Shown: in pieces, positions 1 to 9,100 of the stretch
Layout of the letters: the number at the start of each line of letters is the position of its first letter
Numbering within the stretch: the first letter of the stretch is position 1
Source of the DNA: Campylobacterota bacterium
GTDB lineage: Bacteria; Campylobacterota; Campylobacteria; Campylobacterales; Sulfurovaceae
Length of the DNA stretch: 32,506 nucleotides
Assembly: GCA_030595845.1 (NCBI GenBank)
Contig: JAUVCL010000002.1
Span: 1 to 32,506, forward strand
Reading direction: 5' to 3'
Made by a program: the position numbers and the translations under genes
The notes under the pieces: generated by a model
What the model saw: the letters and a program-made list of their open reading frames with translations, nothing else
Databases searched by the model: none
Told to the model about the DNA's origin: nothing

Positions 1-1192
1 AACTCCTACTTATGACATATATCAAGATACAAATGTATTGCTAGTAAGTGGTGTAACAAGTCCGCATACAGAGACAATCGCAGGAGGAACAACTAAGTTT
101 TATTTTGTGAGAGCCACAAACAGCGAAGGAACAGCAGATAGCAATGAAAGTGTTGGTGAGTCTGTACCTGCTGTAGTTGGAAATATACCGCCTATATATA
201 ACTTTGCAGTAGCACCACAGCTTATAAGCGGATTCTATTATGTTTATAATGAAGCAAACTCATTATATGACGGTAAATTACTCAATGATCTTGGTGCATC
301 ATGGACGGCTCAAGAAGTGACAGACAGACTAGATACTGTTAATAATGTACCTGATCTATCTGATGGGTATACAATAGAGTGTACTAATTGGATAGCTGAA
401 CCAAATGAAGTTTGGTCATACTCATTTATTTACAATGTTAAATTAGGTGTAAGTCATGACATAGGAACAATACACAACTTAGGTAACAGTACTACAGCAG
501 ATATGCACGAGGGGCATAATGATATAAATGATACGTTGGTAGTACCTATTGCGATAAGAGAAGCAGGGAAAGCGTATGTACCACCTTTAGGAAACTTTAT
601 TATAGGTGCCGGTGCGCCTGATGGTTTTGAAACTGCAGTAGTTGATACAACCCCTACACATATATCTTATGGTTTATCTCCAACGACTGACCCTGCCCCT
701 GACGGTGTAACAATCAATATGTATGAAGGGTATCAAGATACGGCTGTTAAATCCCCTCTTAATGCTGACGGTAATGCCTCCGGTATAACAATCCAAATGA
801 CAAGCGTAGCACACGGCATAGCATCTACAACAGGTGGTACAAGTACGAGTGCAGATAGTGGAGCATTATATGATTATCAATTAAATTCATACTTCTATGT
901 TTCGTCCACAGGGATAGCTTCTATGACCCATAGCCTTGTATTACCAGTAGGAGCATACACAATAAGAACAACAGGGGCAAGAGGAGGCACAACTGCAAAT
1001 GACAGGGTTACTAAGTTTACTTTAGGTTCAGAGGGCTCTCAAACTGTAGATGCTGCCAGTAACACAGCACTATACGCAGAATGGACAAATGTAGTCAGTG
1101 ATGGTGTAACAGCTATACCATTTACAACTGAAATAGAAGTAGGTTCAATCTATGGTTATCTAAACGGACTTGACATAAGGAGAACAGCATAA
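1..1192 (+). CDS. Tail fibre/appendage protein with FN3-like repeats (3' part; 5' part is at 31908-32365 across the circular junction)
   Basis: Frame at position 2 is continuous with the frame of the GTG at 31908 once the 141-bp end overlap is collapsed (about 549 aa). Two FN3-like repeats: 'NAPTGFTASDN...YYVRATNSEGSA' and 'NAPTLFSASND...FYFVRATNSEGTA'. Stop overlaps next start (TAATG). Confidence 0.8.
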   Translation, partial: TPTYDIYQDTNVLLVSGVTSPHTETIAGGTTKFYFVRATNSEGTADSNESVGESVPAVVGNIPPIYNFAVAPQLISGFYYVYNEANSLYDGKLLNDLGASWTAQEVTDRLDTVNNVPDLSDGYTIECTNWIAEPNEVWSYSFIYNVKLGVSHDIGTIHNLGNSTTADMHEGHNDINDTLVVPIAIREAGKAYVPPLGNFIIGAGAPDGFETAVVDTTPTHISYGLSPTTDPAPDGVTINMYEGYQDTAVKSPLNADGNASGITIQMTSVAHGIASTTGGTSTSADSGALYDYQLNSYFYVSSTGIASMTHSLVLPVGAYTIRTTGARGGTTANDRVTKFTLGSEGSQTVDAASNTALYAEWTNVVSDGVTAIPFTTEIEVGSIYGYLNGLDIRRTA

Positions 1193-2634
1193 TGGCAACA
1201 GATAAAATAAGTAGAGTTGTAGGTAAAACAGCATTTTTAGCAGCAGATCAAGAATCTTTACAGGCTTTTGGTGCTTCAAATTTAATAGCAACTAAAACAA
1301 AGATAGGCGTAGATCCAACTAATAATTGGTTTTGGAACTTCAATAGCGGAATTAAAGTTTTAATGGGTGGCTCAACAGATGATAACCTCTTCCAAATATC
1401 AGGAGTTGCTTTAACGGATGAATTGGACTTAATTGCCTCTGTGGGTGGTAACTATGTAAGAAACACTATGAGCGACAGAGGTACTGGGTTTGCTAGAGCA
1501 TTTTTAGATACAGGAGGAGGCATTTACGACCTTACTCAATGGAACGCTACTTATTGGACTAACTTTGATAACTTTCTAAACGAGTGTTCAAAGAGAAATA
1601 TCATAGTTCAAATAGAGGTTTGGGATAGGTTCGATCACTCACAAGATAATTGGCTAACTGACCCATATCACCCCGACAATAATACAAACTACACCAATGC
1701 TACATCAGGCTTTGCAGACACATACCCTAACCACCCAAGCACAAATGAGCAACCATTCTTCTATACCGTACCTGCATTAAATAATAATACAGTAGTACTT
1801 CCTTTCCAAGAAGCTTTTGTAATGAAGATGTTGTCATACAGCCTGAATTACAACAATGTTCTGTATGTCATGGACAATGAAACTGGTGGCGATCCTTTGT
1901 GGGGCGACTATTGGGCTGATTTCATAAAAGCAGAGGCGGTTACTGCTGGAACAATAGCAGAAGTTACAGAGATGTGGGATGATAGTACATTATCTGTACC
2001 AGGTAATCAGCATGAAAATACTTGGGATGATTTAACTAGATACAGCTTTACTGATATATCTCAAAATAATCACAATAACGGGGATGTTCACTTTGACAAT
2101 ATCGTGTATGTGAGAAATTACATAAGTGCTGCACCTGTACCTATGAATAATGTCAAAATTTACGGCAAGTTCGGGGGTTCTCATGGAACTACAGCCGAAG
2201 CTATCAATAGATTTTGGTCTAGTTTAATGGGAGGTTGTGCATCAGTGAGATTTCATCGTGACGGTGGTGGATTATATGGGTTAGCAATAGACCCCTTGGC
2301 ACAAAATCAGATCAAAGGTGCAAGGCTTGTTGAATCACTTACTTTGTGGGCAGACAGATTACCTAATACTAATCACTCCTTGCTTACAAATAGAGCTACA
2401 AATGAAGCCTACTGCTCCTTTGAAACTGATAGTGCCTATGTAGTTTATTTTATTGGGGTAGGCAATGTTGATTTAGATTTAACGGCTGCAAGTGGTGATT
2501 TTAATCTTAGGTGGCTTGATCTTGATACTGGGGTAATGGGAAGTGCATCTACCGTAACGGCAGGCGGTTCACAAAATCTCACTACTCCATCTTCAAATAC
2601 TTATGGTCATGTGGCTGTACTTACTAAAGACTAA
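1192..2634 (+). CDS. Tail-associated glycoside-hydrolase-like (TIM-barrel-like, putative collagen-binding-type C-terminus) protein, candidate depolymerase
   Basis: Motifs 'GGNYVRNTMSDR', 'NVLYVMDNET', 'INRFWSSLMGGCASVRFHRDGGGLYGL', C-terminal 'FNLRWLDLDTGV' resemble clan GH-A/DUF4038-type sugar-hydrolase-like proteins; located directly after the fibre gene. Confidence 0.55.
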   Translation: MATDKISRVVGKTAFLAADQESLQAFGASNLIATKTKIGVDPTNNWFWNFNSGIKVLMGGSTDDNLFQISGVALTDELDLIASVGGNYVRNTMSDRGTGFARAFLDTGGGIYDLTQWNATYWTNFDNFLNECSKRNIIVQIEVWDRFDHSQDNWLTDPYHPDNNTNYTNATSGFADTYPNHPSTNEQPFFYTVPALNNNTVVLPFQEAFVMKMLSYSLNYNNVLYVMDNETGGDPLWGDYWADFIKAEAVTAGTIAEVTEMWDDSTLSVPGNQHENTWDDLTRYSFTDISQNNHNNGDVHFDNIVYVRNYISAAPVPMNNVKIYGKFGGSHGTTAEAINRFWSSLMGGCASVRFHRDGGGLYGLAIDPLAQNQIKGARLVESLTLWADRLPNTNHSLLTNRATNEAYCSFETDSAYVVYFIGVGNVDLDLTAASGDFNLRWLDLDTGVMGSASTVTAGGSQNLTTPSSNTYGHVAVLTKD

Positions 2635-2643
2635 AGGAAAAAT

Positions 2644-3120
2644 ATGAATGATTTTATAAATAGAGTAGGGGAAGTGTCACTACTCGCAAAACTGCTTTAC
2701 TCTACGCTTATCGCTATGTTTGCATCTGCAATGGCTTATTTAAACATAGACCAAGAGGCAATGTTCTTATACTTTCTGCTTCTATTTATTGATTTAACTA
2801 CAGGAATAGCTGCGGCTATGGTAGTTAAAGAAGTTATTACTGTGGCAAGATTATACGCAGGGATACTTTCAAAAGCACTTTTGTTTGTAGTTCCTATTGT
2901 TGCTGCAATTATAGTCAAGATGCAAGGGGATAGCTTATTATGGTTTATAAAATGGACAGTCATAGTGTTGGCTATTTCAGAGGGTATAAGCATATTTAAC
3001 AATGTTCTGAAAGCAAGAAAACAAAAACAATTACCAGAGTTTGATGCCATATCTCTTGTAGGCACAAAACTTACAGAAGGACTTGAAAAACTCTTTAAAG
3101 TTGGGGAGGGTAAAGAATGA
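2644..3120 (+). CDS. Holin (phage holin family 4/toxin-secretion type)
   Basis: Several TM segments, 'FLLLFIDLTTGIAAAMV...RLYAGILSKALLF', start of lysis cassette. Confidence 0.75.
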   Translation: MNDFINRVGEVSLLAKLLYSTLIAMFASAMAYLNIDQEAMFLYFLLLFIDLTTGIAAAMVVKEVITVARLYAGILSKALLFVVPIVAAIIVKMQGDSLLWFIKWTVIVLAISEGISIFNNVLKARKQKQLPEFDAISLVGTKLTEGLEKLFKVGEGKE

Positions 3121-3377
3121 TTGTAAGAGTACTCTTATATGCAATGGCTTCTATTATCGTAGGGATGGGTGCGTATATCATTTATCAAAATATGGTAAAT
3201 AATTCGCTAGAAGAAACCACTAAGGAGCAAGCACAGCAGATTGTAGATAAAGATTCACAAATTAAAGTCATAGGTGTAAACGTCAATAGCACTTTAGAAA
3301 GGATGGACAATGATACAAAGAATGAAATTATCGTTAATGATAACACTCTTCGTACTGGTAAACGTAGGTTGCGATAA
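3117..3377 (+). CDS. i-spanin-like (Rz-type) inner membrane protein
   Basis: N-terminal TM then charged coiled-coil-like region; overlaps holin stop (ATGA) and an out-of-frame lipoprotein gene. Confidence 0.6.
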   Translation: MIVRVLLYAMASIIVGMGAYIIYQNMVNNSLEETTKEQAQQIVDKDSQIKVIGVNVNSTLERMDNDTKNEIIVNDNTLRTGKRRLR

Positions 3378-3585
3378 AAAACCTATACCAAAGTGTTACT
3401 ACCCCGACATGAAAAAGGCTAGACACATGTCATGTGATTACACCATTAAACCTGATGGATCAATGGATATAGCTAACTCACAAAAAGCTGATAAATGCGT
3501 TTATAGTTTATGGAACAATCAAAACTACTATGAACGCAGATTCAATGATTATAATAAATACAAAAAGGAAAAAGAAAATGAATAA
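3322..3585 (+). CDS. o-spanin-like (Rz1-type) lipoprotein
   Basis: MKLSLMITLFVLVNVGC lipobox-type signal; start lies out of frame within the i-spanin gene (ORF track start 3310; ATG at 3322 preferred). Confidence 0.65.
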   Translation: MKLSLMITLFVLVNVGCDKKPIPKCYYPDMKKARHMSCDYTIKPDGSMDIANSQKADKCVYSLWNNQNYYERRFNDYNKYKKEKENE

Positions 3586-3958
3586 TACATGGATAGGAAT
3601 AATGTTAGCGGTTGTGGTTTTAGGTGGCTTTTTATATGCCAAAGAGATGAAAAAAACTCCTGATGGTTTTACCATTGAATCAGATGTAGTGCATACATAC
3701 TATGTTAATAAAATCATTTGGGGTGACAACTACACAGATCACACCAATACTACACCAGTTCACAACACAGAGGTCATAGCCTTTGGTGATGGATGGGAAT
3801 ATTCAACCACCACAGATGATAATGGAGATTTTAAAGTGGAAGTGAAGCCAGGTGTACCATTTTACATAAAAGCCTCTGATGGAAATGATTGGTCTGTATC
3901 TGTGGAGCAGCCACCTGTTGCTATTGGCACTACTTTTGATGATAGAACGGATAAGTGA
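3578..3958 (+). CDS. Membrane-anchored protein with carboxypeptidase-regulatory/Ig-like domain
   Basis: N-terminal TM 'WIGIMLAVVVLGGFLYA', then 'TEVIAFGDGWEYSTTTDDNGDFKVEVKPGVPFYIKAS' beta-sandwich pattern; ATG at 3578 with AAAAAGGAA upstream. Confidence 0.5.
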   Translation: MNNTWIGIMLAVVVLGGFLYAKEMKKTPDGFTIESDVVHTYYVNKIIWGDNYTDHTNTTPVHNTEVIAFGDGWEYSTTTDDNGDFKVEVKPGVPFYIKASDGNDWSVSVEQPPVAIGTTFDDRTDK

Positions 3959-3963
3959 TATAA

Positions 3964-4110
3964 ATGAAAAAGCTACTCTTGATCTTACCCCTCTTGATAT
4001 TTGGTGGATGCAGCACCAAAGAAAAACCAAAATGCCACAAATACAAAATACAGATGGCAAACATATCTAATCAATATGTAGAATGTAAAGGATTGAATTA
4101 TGATAAGTAG
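3964..4110 (+). CDS. Small (48 aa) lipoprotein, not in supplied ORF track
   Basis: Hand translation MKKLLLILPLLIFGGCSTKEKPKCHKYKIQMANISNQYVECKGLNYDK*; signal peptide plus FGGC lipobox; stop overlaps start of next ORF. Confidence 0.6.
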   Translation: MKKLLLILPLLIFGGCSTKEKPKCHKYKIQMANISNQYVECKGLNYDK

Positions 4111-4495
4111 TATGATAGTTGCCGTGATGGTCTTAATGTTGTTGTTTCTCGCGTATATGGCAGGCTTTAAAACTTTACCCTCAGATGGAAGAATATACCG
4201 TGTAGATGATTTTAAGTGGTATGAACTGCCTATCAAATGGTTTATGAAGTTGGCAGGATGGACGGGGTACACATCACCTCATAAGTATTATTATTTCATA
4301 GGCGTTCCTAGTGTGCAACTCAAACGACATGAGAATCAACATGGAGTACAGATGTATAGGGATGGCACATTGGATTATCACCTAACATATGGGGGTGAAT
4401 TTATCAAAGGTGTGTTTCAAGGCAAGAGCTTTAGACAGGCTTACCTTGATATACCTTATGAGGTAGAGGCTAGGACAGCAGAAGAAAATTTATGA
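4100..4495 (+). CDS. Membrane-anchored putative zinc metallopeptidase (HExxH)
   Basis: N-terminal TM; 'LKRHENQHGVQMYRDG' = HEXXH; downstream 'IPYEVEARTAEE' could supply a third ligand. Confidence 0.55.
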   Translation: MISSMIVAVMVLMLLFLAYMAGFKTLPSDGRIYRVDDFKWYELPIKWFMKLAGWTGYTSPHKYYYFIGVPSVQLKRHENQHGVQMYRDGTLDYHLTYGGEFIKGVFQGKSFRQAYLDIPYEVEARTAEENL

Positions 4496-4683
4496 TACAC
4501 GAAATCAAAACGGATGATGGTAAGTACTTGGCAGGGAAAGAATTTGAAGCTGTGGTTAATGCTATAGAGCATGATCGTGAATCTTTTTTTATGGATGATG
4601 AGAATAAAACGCGTGTTGATATAGTGAAGCACCGTGTAGACTCAGAAGGTAATAAGTTTACGGAAGTGAAGGTTTGGTTGTGA
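4492..4683 (+). CDS. Small hypothetical protein in lysis cassette
   Basis: Translationally coupled (ATGA overlaps at both ends). Confidence 0.55.
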   Translation: MIHEIKTDDGKYLAGKEFEAVVNAIEHDRESFFMDDENKTRVDIVKHRVDSEGNKFTEVKVWL

Positions 4684-5225
4684 GCGCTTTAAAAAATAGT
4701 GTGCTTGAAAACATTTTAAAAGTCGAGGGTGGTTATGTGAATGATCCATCAGATAGTGGCGGTGAAACTAACTTTGGGATAACTAAGCGTGTGGCTATGT
4801 CGTATGGTTATACCGGGGATATGAAAAGATTAACAAAAGATCAAGCATTTGAAATATATGCAAAGTTGTACTGGCATAAGTTGAGACTTGATGATATAGA
4901 AAAACTTTCTGAGAAAGTAGCTGAAGAGTTGGCTGATACGGGTGTAAATATGGGTACAAGAAGAGCTGCAAGATTTTTGCAGAGATCTTTAAATGTACTC
5001 AATAACAAAGCTCAGAGTTATGCAGACTTAACGGTTGATGGCCAAATAGGAAACGCAACGATCAGAGCATTAAAATCATACTTTTTGATCAGAGGTGTGG
5101 AAGGTGAAAAAGTACTGTTCCGTATGCTTAACGCTTTACAGGGTGCTTTCTATGTAACCCTTGCAGAACGTAGAGAAAAAGATGAAAAATTTGTGTATGG
5201 GTGGTATGCTAATAGGGTGATGTAA
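4680..5225 (+). CDS. Endolysin, GH108-type N-acetylmuramidase with peptidoglycan-binding C-terminus
   Basis: 'ILKVEGGYVNDPSDSGGETNFGITKRVA' (EGGY...GGxTxxGIT) and 'LTVDGQIGNATIRAL'; GTG start at 4680 overlapping upstream stop preferred over TTG at 4674. Confidence 0.85.
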   Translation: MSALKNSVLENILKVEGGYVNDPSDSGGETNFGITKRVAMSYGYTGDMKRLTKDQAFEIYAKLYWHKLRLDDIEKLSEKVAEELADTGVNMGTRRAARFLQRSLNVLNNKAQSYADLTVDGQIGNATIRALKSYFLIRGVEGEKVLFRMLNALQGAFYVTLAERREKDEKFVYGWYANRVM

Positions 5226-5309
5226 TTACCCTTGCCCCCCCCTTTTTTTTCCTCTTCTCTCATTTATCTTTCGGAATTTAGTTCCTCCTTGGCACGGTGC
5301 TTTAGCACT

Positions 5310-5340
5310 CGACAAAAAAACAAACTCCCTACCCTACACT
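5310..5340 (+). promoter_or_regulatory. Phage promoter P1 (15-mer box + N10 + -10)
   Basis: CGACAAAAAAACAAA-CTCCCTACCC-TACACT, upstream of ORF 5365. Confidence 0.65.
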
Positions 5341-5364
5341 AAAGAAAAATGTAAAGGTTTTACT

Positions 5365-5613
5365 ATGGATTGGTTGACAGGTTTATTTAAGGGTATGAGC
5401 GGTAAGGATTGGGGTTCTATTTTGACTGGTGCTGCCGGTGGGTATGGTGCTTACAAACAAGGCAAGGTTGCTGAGGATCTTGTGGGGCTTCAAAAGCAGG
5501 ATTATTATGATGAGAAGGATAGAAAAAAACGTACTCAGGCACGTTTGGATCTTGCTGCTGAAAACTTGGGGAAAGATCATACTTATGATACCCCTACTTT
5601 ACCTTTAAATTAA
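5365..5613 (+). CDS. Small virion-associated protein (hypothetical)
   Basis: Gly-rich N-terminus; starts the internal-virion operon after promoter P1. Confidence 0.6.
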   Translation: MDWLTGLFKGMSGKDWGSILTGAAGGYGAYKQGKVAEDLVGLQKQDYYDEKDRKKRTQARLDLAAENLGKDHTYDTPTLPLN

Positions 5614-5623
5614 GGGGGATGTG

Positions 5624-6187
5624 ATGGGACGTAATTATGGTGGATGGTATAGAGATAAGGCGATCAATAATATAGATGCTCGTTTAGCTCTGGAAGGTGC
5701 TGGTGCTGGTGCTAAGGCTGTTGGTGCTTTGGCTAAGATACCTTTGGATATAGATGATAGGGCTATGAAACAGCAAGCGTTGGATGCTGCTTCATCTTCT
5801 GCTAACTCAAGGCTCTCTGTGGCTGAGATAAATGCAAAGGCTAAAGTGGTTGCAGCCGAGTTAGGTCTGAAAGGCAAAGAGGTTACTGCATTTTCTAGGC
5901 AATATGTGGCAAATGCAGGTCGTGCGAATAATATAAATACGAACAATGACAATGTAGCAGCTAGGGATCATGCACTACTTGCACAAGCGAATAAGCATGG
6001 TGATGCTCTGATTTTACAGAAAGAGAAGAATAAGGTTACTGCTAAATCTCCTACTGAACAAAGAAAATACGATGGTGAGGGAAATCTCCTAGAAAAAACT
6101 GTAAAAGAAGCATATACTTCTAAAGATTTTAATGTTTATTCTAATAAAGATTTGGATCTATTAAAAAACTCAGTTAAGAAAAAATAA
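5624..6187 (+). CDS. Internal virion protein (hypothetical)
   Basis: Ala-rich helical protein, 'NNINTNNDNVAARDHALLAQANKHGDALILQ'; upstream of large internal virion genes. Confidence 0.55.
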   Translation: MGRNYGGWYRDKAINNIDARLALEGAGAGAKAVGALAKIPLDIDDRAMKQQALDAASSSANSRLSVAEINAKAKVVAAELGLKGKEVTAFSRQYVANAGRANNINTNNDNVAARDHALLAQANKHGDALILQKEKNKVTAKSPTEQRKYDGEGNLLEKTVKEAYTSKDFNVYSNKDLDLLKNSVKKK

Positions 6188-9100
6188 TGACAGTTTATCA
6201 GGTGCTTGGCCGAGACTATGTTGAAGGTGCGCTTTTGGGTGGAAAAAGCAAAGATGATATAAGAAAAGAAGCAAGATCTGCGATATCCCCCATTAAAGAG
6301 TCTTTAGGTGATGATGTGTTTGAGGCCTTCAAGTCTCAAGGGGTACCATTTTCACGGATGAAAGAATATGCTGATTTTCAGGTGCAAAAAGCTGAAGATG
6401 CGGCTAAGGCTGCTGAAGAGAAGGCGTACGAAAAAGAGGTAAAAGGCTTTGCTAAATCTTTTGAAGAGGATCTTAAAGGTGAAGATTTTACTGACAGGTT
6501 AAATCGTGGGGCGCACAGGGTAGTTTCTGAACTTGCTGTGGCTGGGAATAACCTTGTAGGGTCTAAGCCTGACCCTCGTTTTGTAGGTGTACTTGAAGCT
6601 GATGATAAGTTGAGTGGAGAGTTTGAAGAGAAGCGGCGTACTCCTGAAGAACAAAAGATTTATGAAGAGAAAGAAAAAGCTTTTGCAGATGCAAATGGTA
6701 CGGTAGATACTTTAACTACGGGTGCAGATATGTTGTACCAAAAGGTGAAAAACCCTTCTGAATGGAATATGGCCGGTCTTTTGGCAGAGGGGATCAACCC
6801 TATAAACTGGGTCGGTGGTGCTGCTGGTAATGTGGCTGCAAAGGCTTTGGCTAATACTGCTGTAAAAAGTGGTACTGCTGTAGCTGTTGGTACTGGTGCC
6901 GGTGCTGTTACTGATGGTGCAGTTGGCTATGGCTTTGACTACAGTGTTGAGCGTGGCCGTGGGCGTACTGAAGAAGAAGCTACAAAGGCAGCTACACTTG
7001 GTGCGGCTGCTAATGTGGCGATGGGTGGTGTCACTGGTGCCGGTGGTGTGCTTTATGGGCGTTGGAATAATGCTGATACCCCTGGACCTAACCCCCAAAC
7101 CTCTGATGCTACTCTAGTGGTTAATGAAGTTGAGATCCCTGATGATATAAAGAACTCTACACTTTTAAAGGTGGCAGAGGCAGAAGATCACTCTACTCAA
7201 GCAGATACGGTTATAACTGAACTCTCTTCTCAAGTAACAGATACACAGGCTAGAGATGCACTTATAGCTAAATACATCCCTGCTACCCAGGCAGAAGCAG
7301 AACTTTCTATGACGATAAACAATGATGTGCCGGTTCATGATAGACTTACTGGGGCGCGTGTGCGTACTGCCTTGGAAAAGACTATGATACAGGCTACTGA
7401 TACGCCTGAGAGCTTAAACGCTAAGTTGGCGTATTATGGGTTTACAGATGAGAGTCGTGCTATGATAGTGGATGCGTATGTCAAGAATGATATAGAGATC
7501 TTTGATAATTTTGTCGCTGATAAGCTAGAGCGAAGAGCAAAAGGAGAATATGATGCAAGAATTATTGCAGGAAATGAAAGAGAAGATACCAGAGTCCAAA
7601 CGGATAGAGTTGATAGTAGCGATGCAGGGGCTAGAGAAACAGTTGACCCGAACGCAGAACCCGAAACTATATCAGAATTTAAGCCAAGAGATACAGAAGA
7701 TCTCACAACTACTGGACGGGATATTAGGAACCTTGACGAAGAAACTGGAGTACCCATCACAGATAAAACAGTGGACGGACAACCAACCGTTGGAGATGAT
7801 GGTAGAGTTGTTCCAAGGACTGGAGGAGACCAACTGGTACAAAATGAAAATGGCGTACCAGTTGATGTAGAGACTCCTACCCAGATATATGATCGTCTCA
7901 AAGATGAAGCAGCTATAAGTGGTGAAGAGAAGGCAAGGCTAAGGCTCCTTAGTGAAGATTATGATGTAGAACAAAGTTCTGTGAGTGATGGGGTGATCAG
8001 TCGTTATGATAATGGTTTTGAGTTAAGATCATATCCTTTAAGAGTTAAGAAGATAGATGAGCTTGTAGAAAGTCCTAACGGTAAAAAGATTATAAATACT
8101 CTCTCTTATGTAGATGATGAAGCATTAAGTAGTGCCCTTGATTTTCAAAATAATGTAGCTATAAAAAGAGTGGTTAATAACTCTGACATAAAACATATAT
8201 TTAAGCAGCATGGAGATAGTGAGATAGAGGCCTCACGTGGTCAAATAGCTATAGATAAGAATGATATAGCTAATTATCCTGATATCGTTATTGAAGCAGA
8301 TATGCAAGGCATAGTAACAGGTAAAAACAATGTTAAAAAAGTACTCTCTGCAAAACAGATAAATGGCCATTATATAGTTGTGGAAGAAGTGAGTACCAAG
8401 AAAAATACTTTGAGTTTAAAAACGATGTGGAAAGTACAAGGAAAACTGAAAGCAGATACTTTACGTTCTATAGGTGGTGAATCCCCAACTCTTATCGTCC
8501 GAAACGCTTTAGGGTATGAGCCCAACGAGTTGATGCCTTCACCACGTAAAGCACCCGTTATTAAAAGTATAGCAGATGATATGAAAAATGTCAAAACCCG
8601 TGGTGAGTTAAAGTCTCATAGGTATTATGATGATGTAAAAAACATTGCACTAGGGAAAAAGAATAAGGATGGGTTTCATACATACAGTACTACAGAGCGC
8701 AAAAATATACAGAGTGGTAAACTTGACCGCCCTTTACTCCAAAAACTTAGAGATGATCTGCGTGAGTATGCTGCCAATCCTAAATGGGAGAAGAACAGAG
8801 CTGAGATAGATACTAAAGTACGTTCTGAAGCTGATGTGTTACGTGAGATAAGTCATGACGATGCGCTTGGCCTAGTACAGAGTGAGACTTTTACTAAAAC
8901 GTATAAAAATCCTTTGAGTGTGGATGATATGGTTAGATCGATAGATGATCGTCTTGATAATGTTAATAAAAAAGTAGAAACTAATACTGCCCTTGATAGC
9001 TTTTTCGGAGATTCAGAAAATGTAAAACTTTCAGATACACAGAATAAAGTACTTTCCATGATAGATGATCCCATAAAACGTGAAACTAAAAAAAAGAAAT

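Noticed and set aside
1-141. True biological direct terminal repeat
   Set aside because: It interrupts a continuous ORF in frame, and 141 is a common maximum assembly k-mer, so circular overlap is simpler; cannot be fully excluded without reads.
6887-7117. Second +1-frame ORF in the polyvalent gene (MVLVPVLLLMVQLAM...)
   Set aside because: Val/Leu-rich artefact of the GGT/GCT-rich Gly/Ala segment; no SD comparable to the 7553 ORF.
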